Source: Nocardia iowensis
GTDB lineage: Bacteria > Actinomycetota > Actinomycetes > Mycobacteriales > Mycobacteriaceae
Reading direction: 5' to 3'
Assembly (NCBI RefSeq): GCF_019222765.1
Contig: NZ_CP078145.1
Coordinates: 2,914,001-2,978,000, forward strand
DNA length: 64,000 nt
The notes under the pieces: generated by a model
What the model was told of the DNA's origin: nothing
The model's database searches: none
What the model saw: the letters and a program-made list of their open reading frames with translations, nothing else
Shown here: positions 55,491-63,948 of the stretch, in pieces
Numbering within the stretch: the first letter of the stretch is position 1
How the letters are laid out: each line of letters opens with the position of its first letter
Made by a program: the position numbers and the translations under genes

Positions 55491-55813
55491 GCAACCAAGT
55501 ATCGTCCGCGGCGGCGTCGTCGGCGGCCGATTCGGCTGGCTGGCCAACATTGCTGGGGCACAACGTTATCGGGCTCGCATGACGTGGCAAGCATTGCGGC
55601 CCTGGCACATTGGTGCGGCCCGCCCGATCATCGCTTGATCGAGGGGTCCGAGGGTCGCCCGGCGGCTCGGCGTCGGGCCGTGGAGTGTCGGTTAGCTCAC
55701 ATACGGCGGTATTCGATAGGGATTCCGGCCGATCCGTGACATGGTTGTCCAGTGAGATCAGGCTTATCGAAGTGATTTGCTTGGCTCATCTACAGAAAAG
55801 ATGAAGTAAAAAC
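55491..55813. other. Divergent spacer before cold-shock gene
   Basis: 323 bases. No gene supported. The right part is AT-richer and should contain the cold-shock promoter and its untranslated leader; the left part should hold the LuxR promoter. Confidence 0.4.
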
Positions 55814-56017
55814 ATGGCTCAAGGCAGTGTGAAGTGGTTCAACAGCGAAAAGGGCTTCGGCTTTATCGCACAAGACGGTGGCGGCGCTGACGTGTTCGTT
55901 CATTACTCCGCCGTGTCCGGCTCGGGATTCAAGTCCCTTGAAGAAGGACAGCGTGTGGAGTTCGAGGTCGGCCAAGGACAGAAGGGCCCGCAGGCCCAGG
56001 ACGTCCGCGCCATCTGA
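55814..56017 (+). CDS. Cold-shock protein (CspA family)
   Basis: 67 residues, single OB-fold nucleic-acid chaperone. RNP1 KGFGFI and RNP2 VFVHYSAV are intact, and the start [21 protein letters not shown] is typical of actinobacterial CspA. It binds single-stranded RNA/DNA and eases translation at low temperature. Followed by a textbook intrinsic terminator. Confidence 0.95.
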   Translation: MAQGSVKWFNSEKGFGFIAQDGGGADVFVHYSAVSGSGFKSLEEGQRVEFEVGQGQKGPQAQDVRAI

Positions 56018-56035
56018 TCGACGCAGCTTGGTAAG

Positions 56036-56066
56036 GCCCCGCACCCTCTGGGTGCGGGGCTTTTGC
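56036..56066 (+). terminator. Intrinsic terminator of cold-shock gene
   Basis: GCCCCGCACCC, loop TCT, GGGTGCGGGGC, then TTTTGCGTTTTT: 11 pairs plus T-tract, 18 bases after the stop. The only classical T-tailed terminator seen in the window. Confidence 0.92.
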
Positions 56067-56177
56067 GTTTTTCTGGTAGTCGTACCGATTTGCGTCCGCG
56101 CCCAGCAGTGCGCCGGTATCGTCCGTCACCTGAGGCAATGCCTCTGCGGAACTACTGTCACTGCCGAGGAGGTCGCG

Positions 56178-56378
56178 ATGCGGCGACACATCTCACTTCG
56201 CCCGCTATGGCGCCACCTGCTGCGTGGCCTGATCCTGTGCGGTGCGTGTGCGGGCGGGTCGGCCAGCTCCTACTTCGAGTGGTCTCGGGCCAATCCCGCC
56301 AAACCTGCTGATCCGCCGGAGGAGTGCTGGGACTGGTCTGTGCCACACCAGTGGTACGACATGGCGCACCGCCGCTGA
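56178..56378 (+). CDS. Small membrane-associated protein, unknown
   Basis: 66 residues. Basic N-terminus with Arg/His repeats (MRRHISLRPLWRHLLRGL), one short hydrophobic segment (LILCGACAGGSASSY) and an acidic, Trp/Pro-rich C-terminus (PEECWDWSVPHQWYDMAHRR). GAGGAGGT lies 5 bases before ATG, the best argument for a real gene. The two Cys in the hydrophobic segment and one in the tail are notable. No family recognised. Its stop lies 28 bases from the convergent phospholipase stop. Confidence 0.55.
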   Translation: MRRHISLRPLWRHLLRGLILCGACAGGSASSYFEWSRANPAKPADPPEECWDWSVPHQWYDMAHRR

Positions 56379-56406
56379 GTTACGCCGTCGATGGGCGCGT
56401 GGCTCA

Positions 56407-58461
56407 TCAGCCGGTGACGCTCGGGTGGCCGTTCTCGATGTGCCCCCGGAAGTGCCGCTGATAGCTCGGGTCGACGTCCACGGTCAGTGAGAGGTCATAC
56501 CAGCCTCTGCCGTAGCGGAGCGCGTTCCAGGTATCGGTAGTGGTCTGCCCGGGCGCGATCGTGAAGGTCCACGGACCGTCGGTGCGGTAGCTGTTGGCCC
56601 GCACGGTGACGGTGGCCTGCGCCTTGCCCTTGTTCGTCATCGACAGGTGCAGTTTGAGGTCGGGGGTGTAGGAGGCGGTCACCTCCAGTGGCGACGTCGA
56701 GGTTCCGGCGAGCCGCCACAGGAACCGGTTGGGTCCGTGTACCGCGATGCCGTACTTCTTGTCGGCGTAGTTCTGGACGCTCCAGGTATCGGTGACGGTG
56801 GCTCCCGACTGCACGTCGTAGCGCCACGGCCCGTCGGTGCGCCCATCGGCCCGATACGCCGCCAACTGCACATCGGCTGCGCCGGTGTTGCGGAACGTCG
56901 TGGTCAGTGCGCCATCCGGGCCGAGGATTCCGTTCACCACCGGGGCGTAGGGCAGCGGCCGGGCCGGCCTGGTCCCTGATTCCTGCTCCGGCGGCCGCTG
57001 GCTGCCCGCAGCGGGAGGGGCGGGTTTGGGCAGCGAACTCTGCGTCGCATCAGCTTGTGCCCGAAGGGCATTGGCATCGGGCAGCAGCGGGATGGTGGTG
57101 TCGGCGGCGCTGAAATCGAAACACCCGGTGAGGTCGCCGCAGATGGAGCGGCGCCAGGCGGAAATGTTGGGTTCGTCAACTCCGGTCCACTTCTCCAGGA
57201 AACGGATCACCGAGGTGTGATCGTGCACTTGCGAATTCACCCAGCCGCCGCGACTCCACGGTGAGATCACCAGCATGGGCACCCGGGGTCCGAGACCGAT
57301 GGGCTGGCCGTTGACGTATTCGCCCGGGGTACCCGGCGGTGCCATCGGCGGCGGCACATGATCGAAGAACCCGTCGTTCTCGTCGAAGTTGATCAGCAGG
57401 GCGGTCGAGTTCCAGAGATTCTGATTCCCCCACAACGCTTTCAGCACGGCGTGGGTGTAGGCGGCACCATCGGCGGGGCGGGCGGCGGGATGTTCGGAGT
57501 ACCCATAAGGAGCGACCACCCAGGAGACCTGGGGAAGTCGCCCGGCGGAGCAGTCGGCGATGAAATCCGACAGCACGTGCGCGACATTTTTGCCCTGGCC
57601 GGAATCGGGCTTCCAGTTCTGTGCACCGAATACCTTTGCCCGCGAGGCGAGTTCGGTGTTCTTCGGGTCGTGGTATGCATCGAACAGCCACAGCGGGTTG
57701 TCGCCGTAGTCGCCGACGAAGGGGTGGCGACCGGAGTCGTCGCCTACCTCGTCGTTGGCGTAGACCTTCCAGGTGATCCCCTTGTCCTGCAAACGTTCCG
57801 GATAGGTGGTCCAGCGATAGACAGGGTTGTAGTTGGCCGGATTGCTGGTCGCGGGGCCGCCGTATTGTCCTGCGGCATCTATGGTTCCGGTCCACTGATA
57901 GAGCCGGTTGGGTGTGGTGGGTCCGAGGACCGAGCAGAAGTAGTGGTCGCAGACGGTGAACGTGTCGGCCAGTGCGCGGTGAAAGGGTATGTCGGCGGCG
58001 GTGAAGTAGCTCATTGTCATCTCGCCTTTGGCCGCGGTCCAGTCGTCGTTCCAGCCGCCGCGCACCGCTCGATGCTGATCGCCCCAGCCGTGCGGCAGGT
58101 CTCCGATGTCCTGGCCGTCGACGACGGCGGTATCGAGATGAAAGGGCAGCAGGTAGCCGCCGTCGGACCGACCCGAATCCGGTTGAAAGTAGACATTGCG
58201 GCCGTCCGGCTTGACGACGGCGGTCGCGTCGCCGAACCCGCGCACCCCGCGCATCGTGCCGAAATAGTGGTCGAACGAACGGTTCTCCTGCATCAGGATC
58301 ACCACATGCTCGACGTCACTCAAGGTCCCCTTCCGGCTCGGCGCCGCGAGCGCCTCGGCCATACCCGACGGCAGCACCTGCATCCCGCCGGTCAACGCGG
58401 CCGCGCCGAGCGCGCTCCCGATGAATCGCCTTCTGGGGAAACCCGAACCTACCTGGGGCAC
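56407..58461 (-). CDS. Phosphocholine-specific phospholipase C, Tat-exported
   Basis: 684 residues. Twin-arginine signal (PRRRFIGSALGAAALTGG) for folded export. The catalytic alkaline-phosphatase-like domain starts VEHVVILMQENRSFDHYFGTM, with further metal-site segments NFDENDGFFDHVPPP and VHDHTSVIRFLE. Two C-terminal DUF756-type beta repeats (about 515-600 and 605-680) carry the paired RTDGPWRYDV / RTDGPWTFTI motif. It hydrolyses phosphatidylcholine/sphingomyelin outside the cell, and homologues are virulence factors in mycobacteria and Pseudomonas. GTG start. Confidence 0.93.
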   Translation of the reverse strand: MPQVGSGFPRRRFIGSALGAAALTGGMQVLPSGMAEALAAPSRKGTLSDVEHVVILMQENRSFDHYFGTMRGVRGFGDATAVVKPDGRNVYFQPDSGRSDGGYLLPFHLDTAVVDGQDIGDLPHGWGDQHRAVRGGWNDDWTAAKGEMTMSYFTAADIPFHRALADTFTVCDHYFCSVLGPTTPNRLYQWTGTIDAAGQYGGPATSNPANYNPVYRWTTYPERLQDKGITWKVYANDEVGDDSGRHPFVGDYGDNPLWLFDAYHDPKNTELASRAKVFGAQNWKPDSGQGKNVAHVLSDFIADCSAGRLPQVSWVVAPYGYSEHPAARPADGAAYTHAVLKALWGNQNLWNSTALLINFDENDGFFDHVPPPMAPPGTPGEYVNGQPIGLGPRVPMLVISPWSRGGWVNSQVHDHTSVIRFLEKWTGVDEPNISAWRRSICGDLTGCFDFSAADTTIPLLPDANALRAQADATQSSLPKPAPPAAGSQRPPEQESGTRPARPLPYAPVVNGILGPDGALTTTFRNTGAADVQLAAYRADGRTDGPWRYDVQSGATVTDTWSVQNYADKKYGIAVHGPNRFLWRLAGTSTSPLEVTASYTPDLKLHLSMTNKGKAQATVTVRANSYRTDGPWTFTIAPGQTTTDTWNALRYGRGWYDLSLTVDVDPSYQRHFRGHIENGHPSVTG

Positions 58462-58660
58462 AGCATTCCTCTCGATCCGACATGGGATTGGCGTGCAGAG
58501 CAGAGAATGTGCGAGAACTCTTCCGCGATGGTCTCGGTTGAAAATAGATTCGCGGTGAACGCCCTGTGGCGCGAAACGGAACGAGCGGGGGATAAGCCAG
58601 TTAGGGCAAAGTCCTGGTTAATTGTCGACGGATAGAGATGGAACTCTTCTGCCGATTCTG

Positions 58661-58679
58661 CCGTACCCGTGAGGTACGG
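58661..58679. terminator. Hairpin downstream of the RiPP-type operon
   Basis: CCGTACC-CGTGA-GGTACGG, seven exact pairs, 42 bases past the stop of the glycosyltransferase (minus strand). Probably the operon terminator; no T-run. Confidence 0.5.
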
Positions 58680-58721
58680 GTGGCGTTCTTTGGGGAAGCC
58701 GCCCGCGCGAGTGCCCTGCGG

Positions 58722-60575
58722 CTACCGCAGCTGCACGACCTGATCGAGGGCGAAGCGCCGGAGCAGTTCCGGTACGGCGGTCGGCGGCGCATCGTGCGCA
58801 CGCGCGGCGATATCGGTGATTTCCTCGACGGTTCGTGTCCCGTCGCACAGCTGCAGCAGCTCACGGGTCGCCGGTGTCAGCCGGAATACGCGTCCCCGCA
58901 GGCTTGGGCGCTTGTGGAACGCGCACACCGATGGCTCGCTGTCGACGATCTCGCCGCGAGCCGTCAACGCATCCACGTCGAGAGCGAACTCGGCTATCCG
59001 GAGCAGCGCGCTGCAAACCGGCCGCAACTGGCCGAAGTCTGGTTGTCGCCGAGCAACCGCCGAGCGGGGAAAGGCAGGATCGACCGCATCATGGTCCGCG
59101 TCGACCGCGAGCCAGAGGCGATGCTGCTCGAAGCGGACAACTTCGCGAATGGTGTCGGGGGGATATTCCAGCTCGACGTCGTCATCGATCGATTCGGCCA
59201 GCATTGTCGCGAAATCCTGCACCCCGACGGGAGCGACCCGGCTCAGTAGCCGCTCGGCTCGTCCGTTCAGTAGGGCCATCGTCATCGGCATGTGCCGACG
59301 CAGCAATGGCAGCACCGCGTCGTCCGCGGACTGGGCCGGACCACCGTGCACGACGGCGTCGAACATCGCCGCATACGCGGCACCCAGTTCGTCATCGTCC
59401 GCCACCGGAAGCTGTTTGCTACTCTGCCGCCCGAATTCGACAGCAGCCGCCGGATCCGCGATCACCTCGGCGAGCACCTTCGCCAATCCGTCGATATCGC
59501 GGGGATCTTCGACTACCCGCGCACTGGACCGCAACTCCGGCCAATGAGGTTGGGTACGAACCACTTCCGCGGACAGCACCGCGCAGGTGCCGCAGCTGAG
59601 CAGTTCCATCGGAAGCCCCGGCCGGTGCACTTCTACCGGAAAATTCCGCTCCAAACCGCACACCGCTGTGCACGCCCGCAACACCTCGGGCACTCGCCAA
59701 GGTGGCAGGAATGGAAGTGTCCACGTCACCTCGGTGAGCCCGAGTTCGTCTACCGCCGTGAGGAACTTCTCGCGCTCGGTACCGCCCGCCATGACGAGGA
59801 AGTTGAACCGCAGCCCGCGTCCGCGCAGTCGCGCAAGCGCTTCGATCAGGTCGTACGATCCTTTGACGACGCCGAGTTTGCCGTAGACACCGATGGTGGC
59901 GACGGCCGGGTCGAGCGGGGAAGTGTTGCGCACCCAGGCCGATTCACGCAACCGCGCGACGAGGGCGGTCAGGTCGGCCGCCGGACCATCCGGCGTGAAC
60001 TCCGGCGGCAGCGAAGCCTTCGGCATGGGTGCGATCCGGTGCGGCGGAATGCCGAGGCCGGTCAGATTTCGGTCGCCGACGACAAGATCCGCGCGCCGCA
60101 ACACTTCCCGGTAGGCCTGACCCAGCTCCGGGTGATCGAGTAATCGGGTCCGGTCGCTGCCCGCGTGTTGGACGACGTGTGGAACACCGGTCCACGACGC
60201 GGCCAGATGCGCGCTCAGCCCATAGGGTTCCAGATAGGCGGAGAACACCAGATCCGCGCCGTGCAGCCGAATTTCCTCGGTGGCCAGTGCGGCGAGCTTG
60301 GTGGCGAACGGATTCGCCGCGGGAATGTACGCGCGGGCGCGCTCCCACTGTCCGGACGCGATCACCCGCACCGCACCGCCATTGGGAAAGGTCGCTGCCA
60401 AACGCTGAAAGTCGCTGTCGTCGAACCAGATCCGATAGTCGTCCTCGACCTCGTCGGCATTGGTCACGACATCCACCTGATGGCCGCGTTCGGCGAGCGC
60501 CCGAGCCATTCGGTAGCAGTGCGCGCTCACCCCACCCTGGATCGGCGGATACTTCATCACCGCGCAGATTCGCAT
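58722..60575 (-). CDS. GT4-type glycosyltransferase with C-terminal partner/RRE-like domain, RiPP operon
   Basis: 617 residues. Residues 1-about 390 form a GT-B glycosyltransferase: MRICAVMKYPPIQGGVSAHCYRMARALAERGH at the start, GVYGKLGVVKGSYDLIEALARL in the middle and a donor-site region FPVEVHRPGLPMELLSCG with the two Glu of the E-x7-E type pattern. The last about 190 residues are extra and end in a PqqD-like module (RVFRLTPATRELLQLCDGTRTVEEI). Segments there echo the partner protein next door (VRFEQHRLWLAVDAD, LRIAEFALDV), suggesting that both bind the same peptide. Start overlaps the partner stop by 1 base. Probably glycosylates the modified peptide or an intermediate (inference). Confidence 0.82.
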   Translation of the reverse strand: MRICAVMKYPPIQGGVSAHCYRMARALAERGHQVDVVTNADEVEDDYRIWFDDSDFQRLAATFPNGGAVRVIASGQWERARAYIPAANPFATKLAALATEEIRLHGADLVFSAYLEPYGLSAHLAASWTGVPHVVQHAGSDRTRLLDHPELGQAYREVLRRADLVVGDRNLTGLGIPPHRIAPMPKASLPPEFTPDGPAADLTALVARLRESAWVRNTSPLDPAVATIGVYGKLGVVKGSYDLIEALARLRGRGLRFNFLVMAGGTEREKFLTAVDELGLTEVTWTLPFLPPWRVPEVLRACTAVCGLERNFPVEVHRPGLPMELLSCGTCAVLSAEVVRTQPHWPELRSSARVVEDPRDIDGLAKVLAEVIADPAAAVEFGRQSSKQLPVADDDELGAAYAAMFDAVVHGGPAQSADDAVLPLLRRHMPMTMALLNGRAERLLSRVAPVGVQDFATMLAESIDDDVELEYPPDTIREVVRFEQHRLWLAVDADHDAVDPAFPRSAVARRQPDFGQLRPVCSALLRIAEFALDVDALTARGEIVDSEPSVCAFHKRPSLRGRVFRLTPATRELLQLCDGTRTVEEITDIAARAHDAPPTAVPELLRRFALDQVVQLR

Positions 60576-61321
60576 CAGCCCGTCCCCTCGAACAGCCGTT
60601 CCTGCCGGGCGAACCGCACCACCGCCTCGGCCTCGGGCGGAAACGGCGCGCCCGACCGCAGTACGCGAAAGGCCGTGTCGCCCAGGCGATAGCACGCCAG
60701 TGCCGACCGCCCGGCGATCTTCACCAAGGCGATTCGAATCGGATCCCCCAGTATGCCGTCGGGCATGACGCCACTGCGCAGCCACTCGTTGTGCTGGGTC
60801 ACCACGTCACTGTCGAACTCGGCGAGCCGCACATGCGCGCCCAGCACCGATCCGCCCAGCGTGACGTCCGCCTGTTCGGCCGCGACGGTGGCCGCCGGGT
60901 CGAACAACAACTCCAGGCGCAGCACCTCGTATCTCGCGAGGTCGGCCATATCGTCTCGGCCACTGGTCACGAGATAGTCGAGAAACCTCGTCCCCTCGGC
61001 CAGCACTCGCTTGTGGTTCTGCTGTCCATCGACATGGGTCGGCGGGTATCGACGGATGAACTCGTCGAGGAAGTCGTGCTCGTGCGCCGCCGCCGACAGG
61101 GTCGCGGGCAGACACCGCGCCAGCATGTCCAGCCGCTTGTTGGTCACCGAGCGGACGTTGACGTCCAGCTGAGTCCGGTCGGCCGCGGCGAGCAGGTCCA
61201 GCTCGGCCCTGGAGAGCGCGAACCGGGCGGCGAGCTCAGCGGGCCGCTCAGCCAACATGGTCCGCGCGTTTCCGGCGGTGAGCAGCTCGGCCAACGCTCG
61301 CTGGAAACCGCTGCCGCTCAC
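60575..61321 (-). CDS. Partner protein of the MNIO enzyme
   Basis: 248 residues, soluble. The N-terminal half is helical (FQRALAELLTAGNARTMLAERPAELAARFALSRAELDLLAAADR), the middle carries HDFLDEFIRRYPPTH, and the C-terminus (ACYRLGDTAFRVLRSGAPFP) looks like a PqqD/RRE-type winged helix. In described MNIO pathways a helper protein follows the DUF692 enzyme and delivers the precursor; this gene occupies that position, overlapping the enzyme stop by 4 bases. I do not recognise a Pfam name with certainty (DUF2063-like at most). Confidence 0.72.
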   Translation of the reverse strand: MSGSGFQRALAELLTAGNARTMLAERPAELAARFALSRAELDLLAAADRTQLDVNVRSVTNKRLDMLARCLPATLSAAAHEHDFLDEFIRRYPPTHVDGQQNHKRVLAEGTRFLDYLVTSGRDDMADLARYEVLRLELLFDPAATVAAEQADVTLGGSVLGAHVRLAEFDSDVVTQHNEWLRSGVMPDGILGDPIRIALVKIAGRSALACYRLGDTAFRVLRSGAPFPPEAEAVVRFARQERLFEGTG

Positions 61322-62160
61322 CCGCCCATCACCACCGAACCGATCGCCGCCCTGGCCCGGCGCAGGTCGGCGGTGAGTTCATCGAAGTCGTCCGGAAACT
61401 CCTGGTCGCGTTCGAGAATGACGCAGCGTACCGCGGGCGCGCGCCCGGCCAGGTAATCCAGCAGCTCCCACACCTCGCCGGGTACGGGCGCGGAATGCGA
61501 GTCGAGCAGCGTGCCGTCCGACCAGTACCCGCCCGCGAGGTGCAGCTGCACTACCCGTTCCAGCGGAATGGAATTCAGGAACTCGATCGGGTCGTACCGG
61601 TGATTGACCGAGTTGATGAAGACGTTCGTGAGATCGAGAAGCAGTCCGCAGCCCGCCTTTTCGACCACATGCGTGATGAACTCGGCCTCGGACAACTCGG
61701 CCGGGAAGTCCAGGTGATAGGTGATGTTTTCCAGCAGGAACGGCGTGCCGACGCGCTCCTGCACCTGTCGGGCTTTGCCCGCGATCTCGTCGGCCATTCC
61801 CCGCGTGCGCAGCAGCGGTGTCAGCTGTCCGATCGAGACGCCACCGGCCCGCGTGAACGACAGATGGTCGCTGCACCACGGTGCGTCGACCCGGGCCACC
61901 AGGTCCGCGAGATCGTCCAGATAGCCGGTGTCGAGCGGCCCTTCGGTGCCGATCGACATCTCGACCCCGTGCGGTGTCAACGGGAACCGGTCCCGCAGTA
62001 GGTCCAGTGGACCGCCTACCGGCGTCTCGAGGAAGTTCTCGGTGATGATCTCGAGGCAGTCGATCGACTCCTGGTTCGCCATGATCGCGGCGTCCAGTTC
62101 CCTGCGATATCCGAGACCGACTCCGAGCGCCGGCAGGCTGCCGAGGTCGAACTCACGCAT
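61318..62160 (-). CDS. DUF692/MNIO multinuclear iron-dependent oxidative enzyme
   Basis: 280 residues, TIM-barrel of the DUF692 family (MbnB, TglH, BufB). Hallmarks are GLGYRRELDAAIMANQESIDCLEIITENFLETP, VEMSIGTEGPLD, APWCSDHLSFTRAGG, PFLLENITYHLDFP, GCGLLLDLTNVFINSVNH, VVQLHLAGGYW and CVILERDQEFPDDF, which carry the His/Glu/Asp iron ligands. Members oxidise cysteine or aspartate residues of ribosomal peptides with O2. The gene overlaps the cysteine-rich precursor by 8 bases. ATG at 62160; a longer frame runs through the precursor and is rejected. Confidence 0.93.
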   Translation of the reverse strand: MREFDLGSLPALGVGLGYRRELDAAIMANQESIDCLEIITENFLETPVGGPLDLLRDRFPLTPHGVEMSIGTEGPLDTGYLDDLADLVARVDAPWCSDHLSFTRAGGVSIGQLTPLLRTRGMADEIAGKARQVQERVGTPFLLENITYHLDFPAELSEAEFITHVVEKAGCGLLLDLTNVFINSVNHRYDPIEFLNSIPLERVVQLHLAGGYWSDGTLLDSHSAPVPGEVWELLDYLAGRAPAVRCVILERDQEFPDDFDELTADLRRARAAIGSVVMGG

Positions 62161-62293
62161 AGCAGCGGCAGCAGGCGCCGCAACTGCAGCACGGCAGTAC
62201 GCCCATGACACGGTCCGCGGTTGCGCCCTCGTCCTCCACCAGCGCGACCCGCTCGAAGAGATATGGATCCTTGATTTCCATTGTGACCGACAC
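62153..62293 (-). CDS. Cysteine-rich RiPP precursor peptide
   Basis: 46 residues, GTG start with GAAAGG 8 bases upstream (ATG four codons later possible). The leader MEIKDPYLFERVALVEDEG has the amphipathic, acidic character expected of a recognition sequence. A GV-L-P stretch precedes the tail CCSCGACCRCYA: six cysteines in ten residues (Cys35, 36, 38, 41, 42, 44). It is immediately followed, with 8-base overlap, by the MNIO gene. Composition and position make it the substrate of that enzyme. The mature product and any cleavage site are unknown. Confidence 0.88.
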   Translation of the reverse strand: MSVTMEIKDPYLFERVALVEDEGATADRVMGVLPCCSCGACCRCYA

Positions 62294-62598
62294 TGTTCTC
62301 ACCTTTCGTCAGGTTTCCAGTAGTCAGCATGTGCCGGTCACCGATGGTCGACCAGGGAGTACGGCCCCTGGTGACCCGGGAATTCTTCCCGACCCGTCGG
62401 GAAGAGCATGGTGCGACCTATTTGTACCGAATGGTCGGTCGAGAGCCGCAGGGGGCCAGTCGATTTCGGGTTCGGTCAGCGGTCCGAAAACTTCCCCTTC
62501 GGGCCCTGCCCAGGGCATTCTCAGGCAGCTGAGAGATCCGCTCATTCGGTGCACGGAACCGGGATCCAGCAGAGGCCTGTGCCAGGGGGTGATGAACT
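62294..62598. promoter_or_regulatory. Divergent control region of the RiPP operon with two long dyads
   Basis: 305 bases between the precursor gene and the NarL-type regulator. TCTTCCCGAC-CC-GTCGGGAAGA (62384-62405) is a perfect ten-base inverted repeat. ACCAGGG (62351-62357) and CCCTGGT (62366-62372) form a second. They lie 58-112 bases upstream of the precursor start, suitable for an operator pair or a leader hairpin. No other gene supported here. Confidence 0.6.
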
Positions 62599-63324
62599 GT
62601 GCTGTCCAAGTCCGCTTGTCAGCAGCGAACCTTGGGGTCCGATATTTCGGTACTCGACGATATCGGCTCGCCACTGTCCGAAATATGCCGGCTGACCGTG
62701 GTGCTCGCCGATGACCACGCGGTCGTCCGGGCGGGGTTGCGGTCGCTGCTCAGTTCCGTCGACTGGATCTCCGTCGTCGCCGAGACCAGCACCGACGGTG
62801 CGGTGCGTGAGGCGGTGCTGCACCGGCCGGACGTGCTGATCCTCGGTCAGTGGCGGCAACCCGAAAGTGGTTCCGTCATCGGCGAACTGGTGCGGTCCGC
62901 GCCGGGCGTCGCGATACTCGTGTTCAGCATGGCCGAGGACGACGAGTCGGTATTCGCCGCTATCCGTGCTGGAGCGGGCGGCTACCTCCGCAACGCCGCG
63001 GAGCGCGACGACATCCTGCGCGCGATCTGTGCGGTGTCGGCCGGGTGGGTGATTTTCAGTCCGCAGATCGGCAGCAGACTCGCCACCATGCTGTCCGGCT
63101 CCACCGTCCAGGCTCGCCCTTTCCCGGACTTGACCGCCCGGGAATTCGACGTGCTGACCCTGGTCGCCGCGGGACTGCCGAACGCCTCGATCGCCGCCGA
63201 ACTGAACCTGGCGCCGAAAACGATCAGCAACTACCTCTCCCGCATCTTCGCGAAGCTCGGCGTGGCGGACCGGGCGAACGCGATCGTCCGGGCGAGAGAC
63301 GCGGGCCTCGGCAGCTCGCCATGA
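62599..63324 (+). CDS. NarL/LuxR-type regulator with degenerate receiver
   Basis: 241 residues. The receiver domain starts near residue 32 (LTVVLADDHAVVRAGLRSLL) and keeps the acidic pair, but the phospho-acceptor position is Gly83 (DVLILGQWRQPES, normally L-L-D or M-D), and the conserved Lys is replaced (GGYLRNAAERDD). The C-terminal LuxR helix-turn-helix is complete (LTAREFDVLTLVAAGLPNASIAAELNLAPKTISNYLSRIFAKLGVADRANAIV). It is divergent from the RiPP operon and is its likely regulator, working without phosphorylation. GTG start with AGGGGGT 8 bases upstream. Confidence 0.87.
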   Translation: MLSKSACQQRTLGSDISVLDDIGSPLSEICRLTVVLADDHAVVRAGLRSLLSSVDWISVVAETSTDGAVREAVLHRPDVLILGQWRQPESGSVIGELVRSAPGVAILVFSMAEDDESVFAAIRAGAGGYLRNAAERDDILRAICAVSAGWVIFSPQIGSRLATMLSGSTVQARPFPDLTAREFDVLTLVAAGLPNASIAAELNLAPKTISNYLSRIFAKLGVADRANAIVRARDAGLGSSP

Positions 63325-63653
63325 ACAATCCGGCACGTGCCGAATCCGGCTGCCGCATATTCAGTATCTTCGTCGACTTACCGAGTGCCGACGATGATCA
63401 TGATCTAGATATAGGGCAATCGTCCAGTTCGAGCGATCAGAAAATAGCAGCGCAGCGGTCTACGCTAGCTATGACCTGTGGGAACGGGCAATTGTGACTA
63501 CCGTGCTGCGATACCGGTTGCCATACATGAGATTCCATCAGCAAATGCGGAAATCGATCTTTGCTCGTCCCATTGACGGGGTAGAGTCCAACTACTTTCC
63601 TCGGGTCCCGAAGCGCGGCTCGCTCCGTACGGATGTTGACTCTGGAGGAATAC
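63325..63653. other. Spacer upstream of small helical protein
   Basis: 329 bases, AT-richer in the middle (63390-63440). No supported gene; reading frames on both strands here lack ribosome sites and codon bias. It should contain the promoter of the gene at 63654. Confidence 0.4.
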
Positions 63654-63935
63654 ATGCCTCTTCCCGACCGTCGTGCAGCGATCCGTCTCTTGGCGCCGCC
63701 GGCGAGCAGGCCAGATAAAAGCGCACCGGATCTGGTGTGGCAGTGGGCGAAAACGATGACCGCCGGTCGGATGACCGCGCAGCGGCTCAGCGCGGAATTC
63801 CCGACGGTGCCGCAGGCGGTGATCCACGCCGCCGTCGCGCAGGCGCACGCCGAACTGCACCCGCTGTTGGCCGACTCGCTGACCGAAATGACCGAATTGC
63901 TTGCGCGCGAACGAATCCGGCGGATCGTGGGCTGA
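63654..63935 (+). CDS. Small helical protein, unknown
   Basis: 93 residues from ATG 63654, with GGAGG 6 bases upstream. Ala/Leu-rich helices: RRAAIRLLAPPASRPDKS, then LVWQWAKTMTAGRMTAQRLSAEFPTVPQAVIHAAVAQAHAELHPLLADSLTEMTELLARERIRRIVG. The middle (TAQRLSAEFPTVPQAVIHAAV) resembles a helix-turn-helix or UBA-like small domain, but no family is assigned. Convergent with the Lsr2-like gene at the window edge. Confidence 0.62.
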   Translation: MPLPDRRAAIRLLAPPASRPDKSAPDLVWQWAKTMTAGRMTAQRLSAEFPTVPQAVIHAAVAQAHAELHPLLADSLTEMTELLARERIRRIVG

Positions 63936-63948
63936 GACTTGCCGGGAC

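Noticed and set aside
63437..63655. 72-codon minus-strand frame upstream of the small helical protein
   Set aside because: Composition is unlike neighbouring genes, it covers the promoter and ribosome site of the plus-strand gene, and no motif was found.
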